DNA of 64,000 bases, from contig UBQW01000028.1 in assembly GCA_900467745.1 (NCBI GenBank), positions 1-64,000 of the forward strand. Direction: 5' to 3'. The first letter of the stretch is position 1, and every line of letters begins with the position of its first letter. Below are positions 53,199 to 63,276 of the stretch, piece after piece. The position numbers and the translations under genes are program-made. Origin of the DNA: Hyphomicrobiales bacterium (GTDB lineage: Bacteria > Pseudomonadota > Alphaproteobacteria > Rhizobiales > Rhizobiaceae). The notes beneath the pieces were generated by a model. It did no database searches and was not told the origin of the DNA. It saw only the letters and a program-made list of their open reading frames with translations.

Positions 53199-54494
53199 CT
53201 AAATCCGTTCCGGTCGCTTCAAGCCCATCCGATCGCGCAGCGTTGTGCCCTCATATTCGGTACGATAGAGGCCGCGATGCTGCAGGATCGGCACGACCAT
53301 GTCGACGAAATCGGTCAAGCCATCGGGGAAGTGCGACGGCATGACGTTGAAACCGTCGGCGGCCCCAGTTGTAAACCAGGTCTCGAGTGTGTCGGCGATA
53401 TGTTCGGGCGTCCCGCAGAGAACCCAATGCCCGCGCGCTGCGGCCATGAGGTTATAGACGTCCCGCAGTCGCATATCCTCGCGGCGTGCCTTGTCAAGCA
53501 TGACCTTGGCGAAGGCGTGGTAGTTGTCGGATGGTTTCAGATCGATGGGGACAGGACCGTCGAGGTCGTAGACGCTCATGTCGATACCGAAACGATCTGA
53601 CAGCAGCGACAGGGCATTGGTTTCGCTGATGAAGCCCTGCAACGCTGCGAGCTTGTCGTGCGCCTCGCGCTCCGTGCGGCCGACGATTGGCATCACGCCG
53701 GGCAGCACGACCATGCTGTCTTCGGTACGTCCGTAGTTCGGCAGGCGATCCTTGACGGACCGGTAGAAGTTGCGCGCCTCGTCGAGATCCTGCGTGACCG
53801 AAAAAACGACATCCGCCGATTTGGCCGCCAGTTCCTGACCAGGGCCCGAGCCGCCAGCCTGCAGGATGATCGGTTGTCCCTGCGGCGCGCGACCGATATT
53901 CAGCGGACCCTTGACCTTGAAATGCGCGCCCTCATGATCGAGGCAGCGAACCTTGGCCGGATCGATATAAAGCCCGGTTTCACGATCGGCTGCGATCGCG
54001 TCATCCGCCCAGCAGTCCCATAAACCACGCACAACCGTCAAAAATTCCTCAGCGATCTCGTAGCGCTTGGCATGATCGGGATGGATGGTGCCGAAATTCG
54101 CCGCCGCCGTCGGATTTGCCGTGGTCACCGCATTCCAGGCCGCACGACCGCCGCTGAGATGATCAAGTGACGCAAAGACGCGGGCGACCGTAAACGGGTC
54201 GCTGTAGGTGGTCGAGACGGTGGCACCGAGCCCGATGTGCTTCGTCGCACCGGCAATTGCCGATAGCAGCGTGAGCGGCTCGAGCCGCGCCGTGTAGGAG
54301 GGGTGGGCGGCTGGATCTGCGTGCAGGTTGTCGCCCATGAAGATCATGTCGAACAGACCGCGCTCGGCGTCCTGCGCGATCGCGCGAACCTGGTCAATAT
54401 TCTGGAAACTGTCGATTGCTCCAGGCATCCGCCAACCGGCGACATGGCTGCCGGTCCCGAGAAGAAACAGGCCGAAGTGAATCTTGCGTGTCAT
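53199..54494 (-). CDS. LLM-class flavin-dependent monooxygenase (NtaA/SnaA/DszA family)
   Basis: A 431-residue luciferase-like TIM barrel of the NtaA/SnaA/DszA subgroup: MTRKIHFGLFLLGTG, MIFMGDNLHAD, LTLLSAIAGATKHIGLGATVSTTYSDPF, FASLDHLSGGRAAWNAVTT, QAGGSGPGQELAAKSADVVF and HWVLCGTPEHIADTLE. These enzymes use FMNH2 and O2 to cleave C-N or C-S bonds or heterocyclic rings, with a separate flavin reductase, here the next gene. ATG 54494 is seven bases after the permease stop. Context with a nucleoside hydrolase and carbamoylase points to an N-heterocycle rather than a sulfonate, but this is inference. Confidence 0.93.
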   Translation of the reverse strand: MTRKIHFGLFLLGTGSHVAGWRMPGAIDSFQNIDQVRAIAQDAERGLFDMIFMGDNLHADPAAHPSYTARLEPLTLLSAIAGATKHIGLGATVSTTYSDPFTVARVFASLDHLSGGRAAWNAVTTANPTAAANFGTIHPDHAKRYEIAEEFLTVVRGLWDCWADDAIAADRETGLYIDPAKVRCLDHEGAHFKVKGPLNIGRAPQGQPIILQAGGSGPGQELAAKSADVVFSVTQDLDEARNFYRSVKDRLPNYGRTEDSMVVLPGVMPIVGRTEREAHDKLAALQGFISETNALSLLSDRFGIDMSVYDLDGPVPIDLKPSDNYHAFAKVMLDKARREDMRLRDVYNLMAAARGHWVLCGTPEHIADTLETWFTTGAADGFNVMPSHFPDGLTDFVDMVVPILQHRGLYRTEYEGTTLRDRMGLKRPERI

Positions 54495-54501
54495 GCTGTG
54501 C

Positions 54502-55260
54502 TTATCTCCAGAAGACGTAACGGCGCTCGACGAAGCTGATCGCGCCGAAGAACACGAGGCTGATCGTCGAGGCGACGATGATGGCTGCCCAGACCTTGAT
54601 GAAGTCGATCTGCAGCACCGCCTGATAGATGACCCAGCCAAGGCCTCCGTAAGCGCCGAGCATCTCGGTGACGATGGCCACCAGAACGCTGCGCACGGTG
54701 GAGACGCGCATGCCGGCGATAATCAGCGGTAGCGCGGTCGGGAGGCGCAGCCGCCAAACGATGGCAAACTGTCCCGCGCCAAACGAGCGGATGAGATCGA
54801 CAGTCTTGCGATCGATCCGGTCGAGGCCGGCAATGGTGCTGAGAAAAATCGTGAAGGACACAGCGATTGCCACCATCACCACCTTCGACGTCATGCCCAT
54901 GCCAAACCAAAGCAAGACGAGTGGCGAATAGGCGACGACGGGAACCGAGTTGATGGCGGTCGCCAGCGGCAGGACAACGCCGCGCGCGGCCGGGATGATG
55001 GTGACGAGGACCGCAAGCGACATGCCGATGGCGCAGCCGATCACATATCCGGCGATGGCCTCACCCGCGGTAAAGGCGGTGGCATCGAGAAGATTGCCCG
55101 CATCCGATACCAGTCCGGAAAGGATGCTGGAGACCGACGGAAGCACATAGGCAGGCAGATTGAAGCCGCGCGCCGACAGTTCCCATATGACGGCGATGAG
55201 CAGCGCGCCCGCGATGCCGCGCCCGATCTGGCGCAGGGTGTCCGTGCGTTGAGTGCTCAT
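54502..55260 (-). CDS. NitT/TauT-type ABC transporter permease 2
   Basis: A 252-residue SsuC/TauC-type permease with about six TMs. AINSVPVVAYSPLVLLWFGMG and the EAA loop LIRSFGAGQFAIVWRLRLPTALPLI are diagnostic. It overlaps the upstream permease gene by four bases (ATGA). The two permeases are presumably a heterodimer, since there is only one binding protein and one ATPase. Confidence 0.93.
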   Translation of the reverse strand: MSTQRTDTLRQIGRGIAGALLIAVIWELSARGFNLPAYVLPSVSSILSGLVSDAGNLLDATAFTAGEAIAGYVIGCAIGMSLAVLVTIIPAARGVVLPLATAINSVPVVAYSPLVLLWFGMGMTSKVVMVAIAVSFTIFLSTIAGLDRIDRKTVDLIRSFGAGQFAIVWRLRLPTALPLIIAGMRVSTVRSVLVAIVTEMLGAYGGLGWVIYQAVLQIDFIKVWAAIIVASTISLVFFGAISFVERRYVFWR

Positions 55261-56054
55261 TTCTCGATCCCCCAGAAAACGACATGGCGCTCCGCAAAGG
55301 ACACGGCGCCGTAGAGCCCCATCCCAAGACAGGCAGAGACGACGATGGTTGCCCAAATGCCGACGACGTTTTCATTGTACATCGCCTGCAGCAGCAGCAC
55401 GCCGAGGCCGGTCGTGTCGCCGAACCATTCGCCCACGATCGCACCGACGAGGGCCAGCGAAGAGGCGAGCTTCAGCGCGACGAAGATCTGCGGCAAGGCG
55501 GCCGGCAGATAAATGCGCCGCAAGATCTGTCCGTCCCTGGCGCCGAAGCTGCGCATCAGTTGAACCTGCTTCGGATCGACCGATGAAAAGCCGAGGATGG
55601 CGTTGACCGTCACCGGCAGGAAGCTGACATAGAAGGAGATCACCGCCTTGGCCAACAGCGTGTTGCCGAACCAGAGCACGACCACGGCACCGAAGGCAAT
55701 GACCGGAATGGTCTGCGAGACGATGAAGAGCGGAAAAAACAGTTCGCGAAGCGCCGTCCAGCGATGGAAGACGACCGCGACCGCCACGCCGAACAGGCTG
55801 CCGGCGACGAAGCCGAGCGCCGTCTCAAGGAAGGTCCGCCACAGTCCGGCAAGATAGGCGCCGGGTGTCGCCATGATGTTGACGGCAATGGCGCTTGGGC
55901 GCGGTAGATAATAGGGGCGGATGCCGAAGGCCATGACGATCACTTCGATCGCCAGCAGCCCTACGGCCAGCCACAGGATAGGCTTTACCGCGGCGTAGAT
56001 CCTGCCCGTCGTAATGACGGGCAGGCTTGTCGCGGATGCATTCATTCCAGTCAC
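55257..56054 (-). CDS. NitT/TauT-type ABC transporter permease 1
   Basis: A 265-residue SsuC/TauC-type permease. YYLPRPSAIAVNIMA, SQTIPVIAFGAVVVLWFGN and the EAA loop LMRSFGARDGQILRRIYLPAALPQI are visible. Start is GTG 56054, overlapping the binding-protein stop (GTGA) with AGGA nine bases upstream; ATG 56045 is an alternative. Confidence 0.93.
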   Translation of the reverse strand: MTGMNASATSLPVITTGRIYAAVKPILWLAVGLLAIEVIVMAFGIRPYYLPRPSAIAVNIMATPGAYLAGLWRTFLETALGFVAGSLFGVAVAVVFHRWTALRELFFPLFIVSQTIPVIAFGAVVVLWFGNTLLAKAVISFYVSFLPVTVNAILGFSSVDPKQVQLMRSFGARDGQILRRIYLPAALPQIFVALKLASSLALVGAIVGEWFGDTTGLGVLLLQAMYNENVVGIWATIVVSACLGMGLYGAVSFAERHVVFWGIEK

Positions 56055-57076
56055 AGGCGTCGTTCCTCGGCCGGGATCTTGTCGATGAAGGAGGCGTTGA
56101 ACGTCCTGTCGAGATCGACGGGCTTGGAGATCACGCCATACTTGGCGAGCAGATCGTTGGCCGAGCCGACGGCTGCCTTGTCGATCGTGAAGATGCCGTC
56201 GGTCGAAGCTTTGCCTGCCGTCATCAGCGTCTTGATCTCCGACAGCATGAATTCCTGCTGGGCACGGTCGAGCGTAGGGGCGATCTTCATGATGATGTCG
56301 ATCGCTTCCTTCTCGTTGGCGAAGGCTTCCTTCCAGCCCTTGACGCTGGCGCGCAGGAACTTCTCGACGAGTTCAGGCTTTTCGGCGGCGGTCTGTTCGG
56401 AAACGATCAGCGTATCGCGCGGGAAGGAGACGCCGCTGTCCTCGGGCACGAAGAGGTTGAGGTTTTCCTTACCGACGCGCTGGTTGATGACGTAGAGCTC
56501 GTTGTAGCGGGTGGCGGTCACGACATCGACCTGCTTATCGACGAAGGGGGTGACGGAAACCTGCTGGGGCTGGATATCGGCTTCCTTCGGATCGATGCCG
56601 GCCTGCGACAGCATGGCCGAAAGCACGTGATTGGCGCCGGTGAACCAGGTGGTGATCTTCTTGCCCTTGAAATCGGCGACGCTTTGAACCGCCCCGTCCT
56701 TGTGCGAAACGAAGACGAACGGCGTGAGCTGGTGGGCAACGCCGATGCAGACGATCGGCAGGCCCTTGTCGCGTCCGGCGAACACGCTGTCGGTGCCGCC
56801 GGAGAGACCGAAGGTATCGGCGCCGGTCGCGACGAGGTTTTCGGTCAGAAGGTTCGGTCCACCAGGATTGATGGTAAGGTTGATGCCTTCATCCTTGTAG
56901 TAGCCCTTTTCGAGAGCGACATAGAAGCCGGCGAACTGAGCCTGTGTAAGCCACTTCAGGCGCAGGCTGGCATCGACCATATCCTGCGCGGCGGCCGGAG
57001 CGGCACCCATGCCGAGTGCCGGAAGCGTTATGGCGGCGGCAGCAAATGCTGCGATCACGTTACGTCTGTTAAGCAT
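56051..57076 (-). CDS. ABC substrate-binding protein, NMT1/THI5-like
   Basis: A 341-residue binding protein. MLNRRNVIAAFAAAAITLPALG, cleavage near AAAQD, is a signal peptide; an RR pair precedes the hydrophobic core. LRLKWLTQAQFAGFYVALEKGYYKDEGINL is the NMT1/THI5 hallmark, shared with receptors for pyrimidines, riboflavin and sulfonates. GADTFGLSGGTDSVFAGRDKGLPIVCIG continues the fold. Aromatic-ring binding is common in this family. ATG 57076 has GAGGG upstream. The ligand is probably the substrate of the monooxygenase/nucleoside hydrolase pathway. Confidence 0.93.
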   Translation of the reverse strand: MLNRRNVIAAFAAAAITLPALGMGAAPAAAQDMVDASLRLKWLTQAQFAGFYVALEKGYYKDEGINLTINPGGPNLLTENLVATGADTFGLSGGTDSVFAGRDKGLPIVCIGVAHQLTPFVFVSHKDGAVQSVADFKGKKITTWFTGANHVLSAMLSQAGIDPKEADIQPQQVSVTPFVDKQVDVVTATRYNELYVINQRVGKENLNLFVPEDSGVSFPRDTLIVSEQTAAEKPELVEKFLRASVKGWKEAFANEKEAIDIIMKIAPTLDRAQQEFMLSEIKTLMTAGKASTDGIFTIDKAAVGSANDLLAKYGVISKPVDLDRTFNASFIDKIPAEERRL

Positions 57077-57126
57077 GAAACCCTCTTTTATCGTCGTGAC
57101 TTGTCGTTGCCCTCCCATTGATGTGC

Positions 57127-57906
57127 TTATTGCCGGAAGTCAGAGCCTTCCCTGTCCAGCTGGCGCAGGAACGCCGGCCACTCCCGTTCGCCGGCAATAA
57201 GAATGTCGCCCTTGCTCTCCCAGAACTGGCGTGCCGCCTTCTCGCAAACATCGTGCGGGGGTATGACGAGCTCGGCACCCGAAGCGCTCGCAGCCTGAAG
57301 ATCGAGCTGGATGCGCGCGGCGCGCTCGAAATAGTAGAGCAGCATGAAGGCTTCGCCGGGCGTGCGGCCGATGGTGAGGATGCCGTGATTGCGCATCAGC
57401 ATCACTTTGTTACCACCGAGATGGCTGATAAGGCGCTCCTGCTCTGCCAGATCGATGGCGACGCCCTCATAGGCGTGGAAAGCCTGGCGCTGATAGAAGC
57501 GCATGGCGAACTGGCTGAGCGGCAGCAGGCCGTCCTTCTGGCACGATACCGCGACGCTGGAATCGGAATGCGTGTGCAGCACGCAAACGGCATCGTGGCT
57601 CGACTTGTGCAGCGCGCCGTGAATGACGAAGGCGGCCTTGTTGACCGTATAGGGCGTGTCGTCGAGCTTGTTGCCCTCTATGTCGATCTTCACCAGGCTC
57701 GACGCAGTGATCTCCTCGAACAGGAAGCCGTAGGGGTTCAGAAGGAACTGATCCTCGTGGCCAGGCACGCGCATCGAGATGTGGTTGTAGATCAGATCGT
57801 CCATGCCGAGGCGGGCAACCATGCGGTAGCAGGCGGCGAGATCGACGCGCGCCTTCCATTCGTCTTCGGCGATATGGGCCGGGCGACCCGAATAGTACTC
57901 TGTCAT
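57127..57906 (-). CDS. Class II aldolase/adducin-family protein
   Basis: A 259-residue class II aldolase-like protein. The zinc site is HTHSD with a further His in MRNHGIL, and NHISMRVPG is the adducin-type segment. This short form without a phosphate-pocket motif resembles proteins acting on non-phosphorylated 3-hydroxy or 3-oxo acids rather than sugar phosphates, but its reaction here is unknown. It lies between the ATPase gene and the binding-protein gene, so it belongs to the same transcription unit. Confidence 0.87.
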   Translation of the reverse strand: MTEYYSGRPAHIAEDEWKARVDLAACYRMVARLGMDDLIYNHISMRVPGHEDQFLLNPYGFLFEEITASSLVKIDIEGNKLDDTPYTVNKAAFVIHGALHKSSHDAVCVLHTHSDSSVAVSCQKDGLLPLSQFAMRFYQRQAFHAYEGVAIDLAEQERLISHLGGNKVMLMRNHGILTIGRTPGEAFMLLYYFERAARIQLDLQAASASGAELVIPPHDVCEKAARQFWESKGDILIAGEREWPAFLRQLDREGSDFRQ

Positions 57907-57928
57907 AATCTGTTTCCTCATGCTTCAA

Positions 57929-58864
<936 letters not shown>

Positions 58865-59168
58865 GAGCACGACTCCTGTCACGTATGCAAATCTTTGTCG
58901 AAGAAATACAAGCAAGCCCCATGCCAGATGCAGAACCCCGTATTTTTTCGCTCAAAAACAGACCTCCGCCTAGGAAAGGAGCGGCCACCACGCTGAGAAG
59001 CTCCACTTCGACGTAGTAGTTATACAGGATTATGGTTTTATGCATGCATATAATAGATATTCGTGTTCTCGATGCGCTATTTGTTGTGCACGACGTGTGT
59101 ATTTTTTAGCCACCAGGCATCAAGGTTCGAACTCTCGGCAAATAGCCGCCTTGGCGGATCGCTTGCAC
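58865..59168 (-). promoter_or_regulatory. Upstream region of the NitT/TauT operon with a perfect palindrome
   Basis: About 300 bases without a gene. It contains TATGCATGCATA, a perfect 12-bp palindrome, at 59039-59050, inside an AT-rich stretch (59020-59065) that most likely carries the promoter for the minus-strand operon. A GntR- or MarR-type operator is plausible, but no regulator gene is within this half of the cluster. No TPP or FMN riboswitch core was recognised. Confidence 0.5.
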
Positions 59169-59200
59169 AAAAAAGACCGGGAACGAAATCGTCCCCGGTC
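59169..59200 (-). terminator. Rho-independent terminator after the nucleoside hydrolase gene
   Basis: An 11-bp stem with one mismatch, GACCGGGAACG (59175-59185) against CGTCCCCGGTC (59190-59200), closes an AAAT loop. On the minus strand it is followed by six T (59169-59174). It lies 29 bases past the nucleoside hydrolase stop and separates the upstream hydrolase unit from the transporter unit. Confidence 0.85.
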
Positions 59201-59228
59201 CTCGAAAGTTGACAAAGAAAGCCTGGAC

Positions 59229-60167
59229 CTAGGAGAGCGCCCGCTTCATCATCTCGAAGAAACCATTGTTCGACGCCTTCTCGACAACGCGGGCGTTGAC
59301 CTGGAACTCAGGCCAACGATTACCGAGAACCGGCGGATGAACGGCGGAGAACCCCCGGGTGATTTCACCCGCGGTCTCGATCCGGACAACCGCGTCGCGC
59401 GCAATCTCGATCAGATCGGGATTAAGCGCCATGGCGCAGGTCAGGGAGTCGGGATGCGTGCTGATGGGGCGACCATACCGCACCTCTGCCGTCTGGCGAG
59501 GCGTAGCCGAAACCTTGCGGTAGAATTCCGAAAGCGGCGTCTTCATGCCGAAGATTTCATCGAGCTGGTCCGCTTCGAACAGGCTGGAGCGCATGGTGAG
59601 CGTCCAGGTCGAGAGCGTGATGTTGAAGCCCGCCTCGAAGACGATCTTCGCCGCTTCCGGGTCAATGAAGAAGTTGTATTCCGCGCAGGGCGTGATGTTG
59701 CCGACCGAGTTGTCGGTGCCACCCATAATCCAGAGATGGCGAACAGCCTCGGCGATACGCGGCTCCTTCATCACCGCCAACGCGATGTTGGTCAGCGGCG
59801 CCTGGGCGAGGATGTCTATCTCGCCGGGCTCCGCCATCACCTTCTCGATGATCGCATCGACGGCATGCATCGTCTCGGGCCGCTGGCGGGCGATCGGAAG
59901 GTTGGCGCCGCTCATCCCGTCATTGCCGTGCATGGTGGATGCTTCCCACGGCTTGACCATCGGCCGGCGCGCGCCGCAGTAAACCGGAACCTTTCCGGAG
60001 AAGCCGGCGGCCTCGATGGTCGCCAGCGCGTTTTCCACCTGCTGGTCGAAGGGCACGTTGCCGACGCAGACGGTGACCGCCTCTAGCGTCGACCCCGGCG
60101 TCTTCATCGCCAGCAGCAGCGAATAGGTATCATCCCCTGCGGTATCGGTATCGATAATCAGCCGCAT
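59229..60167 (-). CDS. Inosine/uridine-preferring nucleoside hydrolase family protein
   Basis: A 312-residue nucleoside hydrolase. The Ca-binding motif is IIDTDTAGDDTYS, a variant of the usual DTDPGIDD with the key Asp residues kept. VGNVPFDQQVENAL, PLTNIALAV, MGGTDNSVGNITPCAEYNFFIDPEAA and the Asp in that segment match the family. It hydrolyses N-ribosides to ribose and base; specificity cannot be read. Its ATG shares one base with the TGA of the cupin gene. Confidence 0.92.
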   Translation of the reverse strand: MRLIIDTDTAGDDTYSLLLAMKTPGSTLEAVTVCVGNVPFDQQVENALATIEAAGFSGKVPVYCGARRPMVKPWEASTMHGNDGMSGANLPIARQRPETMHAVDAIIEKVMAEPGEIDILAQAPLTNIALAVMKEPRIAEAVRHLWIMGGTDNSVGNITPCAEYNFFIDPEAAKIVFEAGFNITLSTWTLTMRSSLFEADQLDEIFGMKTPLSEFYRKVSATPRQTAEVRYGRPISTHPDSLTCAMALNPDLIEIARDAVVRIETAGEITRGFSAVHPPVLGNRWPEFQVNARVVEKASNNGFFEMMKRALS

Positions 60168-61099
60168 CAGTAGAACTCGAATCCCATGGTGCGGGCATGA
60201 TAGTAGAGCCCACCATCCTGCACGATCAAAAACTCGGCGCGGGTGTTGCCATCATTGTGATGGCTGTGCTTGGCGGCGGCCGGTGTCACCAGCGTTGCCC
60301 AGGGCGACCAGTCGCATTTCTCTTCGGCAACCAGGGAGTAAGCGGGATCGCCGGCAACGACCAGCGTGATGGCGGCCGAATTGTGCTTGTGCGGAGGCTG
60401 CGCGCTCTTCGGCTTCAGCGTGTTCAGCGAGAGCGTCATGGTCGGCGTTATGTTGCGGGCCGCTTCGGTCTTCTCGGCCGAGAAGATCAGTGCGTGACCG
60501 GATGTCGAGGCATTGGCGTTCGAGCTGTAGACCACATCGAGCTGATGTGTGATTTCATCGGCCGGATAATGCACGAACTGCACCGCGGCTTCCTTGCCGG
60601 TGACCGGCGCGGAGGTGTCGAACTTCAGCTGCGGATCGTTGCCGACAGCCCAGAAGACGCAATCATCCTTGGCAGTGATCGCCGACCTGATGCCACCCGG
60701 CAGAAGGAAGACATCGCCCTTGCCGAGCGTCGCCGTCTCGTCACCGACAACGAGGCTGGAACTGCCCTTGATGACGTACCAGATCGACGCTGTGTTCACG
60801 AGTGTCGTATCCAGTGTTTCACCGGCCTTGACCACACCATAGCGCGCCAGCATCAGTGGCGTCGTTGCGGCAAAGCCGCATTCCATCTGCTGGGACTGGT
60901 CGCAGTTGATGAAGCCGGTCTTCTCCATCTTCATCGCTTCAGCCGGCTCGTCCATGAAGATGTGCCCAGGCACCGCCGGAAGCTTTATATTGAAGGCATT
61001 GCCGGAATTGAAATAGCGGCTGCGCGCCTCCGCCGCGTTGGCAGGCTCACGCGGCAGTTGGACCGGCATTTCGGCCATGTCGTTGGCTGTGCTCATCAT
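60167..61099 (-). CDS. Bicupin protein (gentisate dioxygenase-like fold)
   Basis: A 310-residue protein (309 if the second of two adjacent ATGs is used) with two cupin halves. The N-terminal half has WYVIKGSSSLVVGDE and GKGDVFLLPGG; the C-terminal half has QPPHKHNSAAITLVV with candidate metal His residues, and AKHSHHNDGN near the end. It resembles cupin proteins annotated as gentisate 1,2-dioxygenase-like, but the catalytic HxH of the first cupin is not evident, so ring-cleaving activity is uncertain. AAGGAG overlaps the end of the upstream hydrolase gene (ATGA). Confidence 0.83.
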   Translation of the reverse strand: MMSTANDMAEMPVQLPREPANAAEARSRYFNSGNAFNIKLPAVPGHIFMDEPAEAMKMEKTGFINCDQSQQMECGFAATTPLMLARYGVVKAGETLDTTLVNTASIWYVIKGSSSLVVGDETATLGKGDVFLLPGGIRSAITAKDDCVFWAVGNDPQLKFDTSAPVTGKEAAVQFVHYPADEITHQLDVVYSSNANASTSGHALIFSAEKTEAARNITPTMTLSLNTLKPKSAQPPHKHNSAAITLVVAGDPAYSLVAEEKCDWSPWATLVTPAAAKHSHHNDGNTRAEFLIVQDGGLYYHARTMGFEFY

Positions 61100-62349
61100 G
61101 CATCTCCTTTGTTGAACGAAACACCCGCTTCCTCCAGAAGCAGGTCGAGAAGAACGGACGCCCCGGCTGCAACATGATCCGGTTCGGACCATTCGTCCGG
61201 GTGGTGGCTGATGCCGCCCCGGCAGGGAATGAATATCATGGCGGACCGCGTCAGCGGCGCCATCTGCCGGGCATCGTGTCCGGCTGCGGAAAGAACGTCC
61301 AAGCGCGACAAACCACGCCGGTCCGCGGAAACCCGGATCGCCTGCTTCAGCCCTTCGTCGAAATCGTTCGAGGGCGCATCGACGAGGCGACGGATCTCGA
61401 CCCGGCAGGCGCCGGCTTCTTCGCGTGCGATTTCCTCGAGGCGGGCGCCGCACGCTTCCAAAACCGTATTGTCGGGATGGCGCAGATCGATGCGGAAGAT
61501 GACCTTGGCCGGGACGACTGACGGCGCATTAGGCTCGACCACGACACGGCCGATGGTGAACTTGATTACATCCTCGTCAGCCATCGCATCATGCATCCGC
61601 GTCGCCATGCGCGCGAACGCCTGCACAGTATCCTGCCGACGGCTCATCGGTTCGGTGCCGGCATGCGCCTCGCGGCCGGTGATCGTGATGTCGTAGGTTT
61701 TCTTGCCCTGGATGCCGGAAACGACGCCGATGACGGCGCCTTGCGTTTCCAGCACATCGGCCTGCTCGATATGCGGCTCGATATAGGCGTGAATGGGAAA
61801 GCCGAGCGCGCGACGGGCCAGCGCGGGGAACGCCGCACGCAGCTCGCCAAGGGCATCGCCGACGCTGACGCCATCGGCATCGCGCACCGCCATCACGTCC
61901 TCAGTTGTGCGCAGGCCGGCGAAGAGTTCGGAGCCCATCATGCCGGGAGCGAAGCGACTTCCCTCTTCATTCATCCAGCCGACGACCGTGATGGAACGCT
62001 CCGGTGTCAGGCCTGCTTCCGATATCGCGGTCACCGCCTCCAGGGCCGCGAGCACGCCGAAGGCCCCATCAAAAAGACCGCCTGTCGGCTGGCTGTCGAT
62101 GTGACTGCCGGCGACGACAGGCGCCAGTTGGGGAAGTAATCCTTCGAGCGTGAGAAACAAATTGCCCGCCGGATCGGTCGAAGCCTCGAGGCCAGCCTCG
62201 GCACCCCAAGCAATGATCCGCCGCCAAGCCAGTATTTCCTCACCCGACAGTGCCTGCCGGTTGACGCCGCCTCCCGGCAGCGCGCCATCCTCGCCGAGCG
62301 CCATCAGGCGGGTCCAGAGCCGGTCGGGAGAGATTGCGGGCCTCACCAT
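61096..62349 (-). CDS. M20 Zn-dependent hydrolase (allantoate amidohydrolase / N-carbamoyl-L-amino-acid hydrolase type)
   Basis: A 417-residue M20/AllC-family amidase. Metal ligands and family motifs: SHIDSQPTGGLFDGAFGV (His, Asp), MNEEGSRFAPGMMGS (Glu), YIEPHIEQ, GREAHAGTEPM for the dimerisation domain, AGHDARQMA and RGGISHHPDEW (final His). It hydrolyses carbamoyl or ureido groups from acyclic ureides such as allantoate, ureidopropionate or N-carbamoyl amino acids. ATG 62349 has GGAG upstream. It is consistent with breakdown of a ring opened by the other enzymes of the island. Confidence 0.91.
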   Translation of the reverse strand: MVRPAISPDRLWTRLMALGEDGALPGGGVNRQALSGEEILAWRRIIAWGAEAGLEASTDPAGNLFLTLEGLLPQLAPVVAGSHIDSQPTGGLFDGAFGVLAALEAVTAISEAGLTPERSITVVGWMNEEGSRFAPGMMGSELFAGLRTTEDVMAVRDADGVSVGDALGELRAAFPALARRALGFPIHAYIEPHIEQADVLETQGAVIGVVSGIQGKKTYDITITGREAHAGTEPMSRRQDTVQAFARMATRMHDAMADEDVIKFTIGRVVVEPNAPSVVPAKVIFRIDLRHPDNTVLEACGARLEEIAREEAGACRVEIRRLVDAPSNDFDEGLKQAIRVSADRRGLSRLDVLSAAGHDARQMAPLTRSAMIFIPCRGGISHHPDEWSEPDHVAAGASVLLDLLLEEAGVSFNKGDA

Positions 62350-62354
62350 GTCTT

Positions 62355-63233
62355 TTACTCCGTCCGCATCACCTGACCGGGATCGGCACGCGGATCGCGC
62401 ACCTTCCATGCGCCCTGCTCGACCTGGGCGATGAAATCGGACACGAGGGAATTGAACAGCATCGGCTCTTCGAGGTTCAGCGTGTGACCTGTTTTCGGGA
62501 AGATGGCGAGACCTGCGGCCGGCAGCATCTTCTTCAAGTAGATCGACGGCTGCAGGCAATGGTCGTCCTCGTCGCCGGTCATGACCAGCGTTGGCACCAT
62601 CATCGCCTTCAACTGCTCTTCGAGATCCCAGAAGGAGGGGCGGCGGCACTGGACACCGCGCATGGTATTGGCGGCGCCGATAGCCGAGTGATGCGACAGG
62701 CGCTCGGCAAAAGCCGCCCAGCCGCGAGGATCCTTGTTCTGGAACTGAACCCGGCTGGCGCCGAGCGAATAGATCGTGGAGAACCCGGCCGGATCCTTCT
62801 CGAAATTATCGGCAACCTTCAGCGAGGTACTGCGGAAGTAATCAGCCGTTTCCCGCTCCGTGCCGTAACCGGCACCTGCAACCGTCAGCGACAGCGCGCG
62901 CTCCGGCGTGCGAAGGCCGAAATGCAGGGTGGCGAAGCCGCCCATCGACAGGCCGACGATATGTGCCTTCTCGATGCCGAGCTCATCGAGCACGGCAACT
63001 GCATCGTCGGCGGCGTTGGCCTGCGAATACATCTCCACATCCGCAGGAATATCGGATGGCGCATAGCCACGGGCCGCATAGGTGATGCAGCGGTGACGAC
63101 GGGCAAAGAAGCTCATCTGCGGTTCCCACGCATCGTAGTTGCCGCCGAACTCGTGGATGAACAGGATCGGCGTCCCGCCCTCTCCTGCCGTCTCGTAGTA
63201 AAGCTTTGTTCCATCCTTGGCGGTCGCGTACAT
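62355..63233 (-). CDS. Alpha/beta-hydrolase (RutD-like or ester/amide hydrolase)
   Basis: A 292-residue alpha/beta-hydrolase. It has the oxyanion segment HEFGGNYDAWEP, nucleophile Ser in VGLSMGG, acid Asp in MTGDEDD and His in KTGHTLNLEEP. It may hydrolyse an enol-lactone, aminoacrylate-like or carbamate intermediate; the RutD comparison is contextual only. ATG 63233 has GAGG upstream, and its stop is five bases before the M20 start. Confidence 0.9.
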   Translation of the reverse strand: MYATAKDGTKLYYETAGEGGTPILFIHEFGGNYDAWEPQMSFFARRHRCITYAARGYAPSDIPADVEMYSQANAADDAVAVLDELGIEKAHIVGLSMGGFATLHFGLRTPERALSLTVAGAGYGTERETADYFRSTSLKVADNFEKDPAGFSTIYSLGASRVQFQNKDPRGWAAFAERLSHHSAIGAANTMRGVQCRRPSFWDLEEQLKAMMVPTLVMTGDEDDHCLQPSIYLKKMLPAAGLAIFPKTGHTLNLEEPMLFNSLVSDFIAQVEQGAWKVRDPRADPGQVMRTE

Positions 63234-63276
63234 CTGAAAGCCTCTTTGCCTCGTATCGTCGATGGATCTGCCGGCC

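Noticed and set aside
53199..54494. Riboflavin lyase (RcaE-like) function for the luciferase-like monooxygenase
   Set aside because: Two-component partner and importer fit, but riboflavin kinase and ribokinase companions of that pathway are missing and the NtaA/DszA family is too broad. Kept only as one candidate substrate class.
58865..59168. Possible TPP or FMN riboswitch upstream of an NMT1/THI5-type importer
   Set aside because: No conserved core such as the CTGAGA and ACC-GATCTGGAT elements of TPP or the AGGATCTTCGGGGC-like element of FMN aptamers could be found.
59040..61177. Plus-strand frames of 348 and 326 codons opposite the nucleoside hydrolase and bicupin genes
   Set aside because: Antisense shadows with atypical composition and no motifs.
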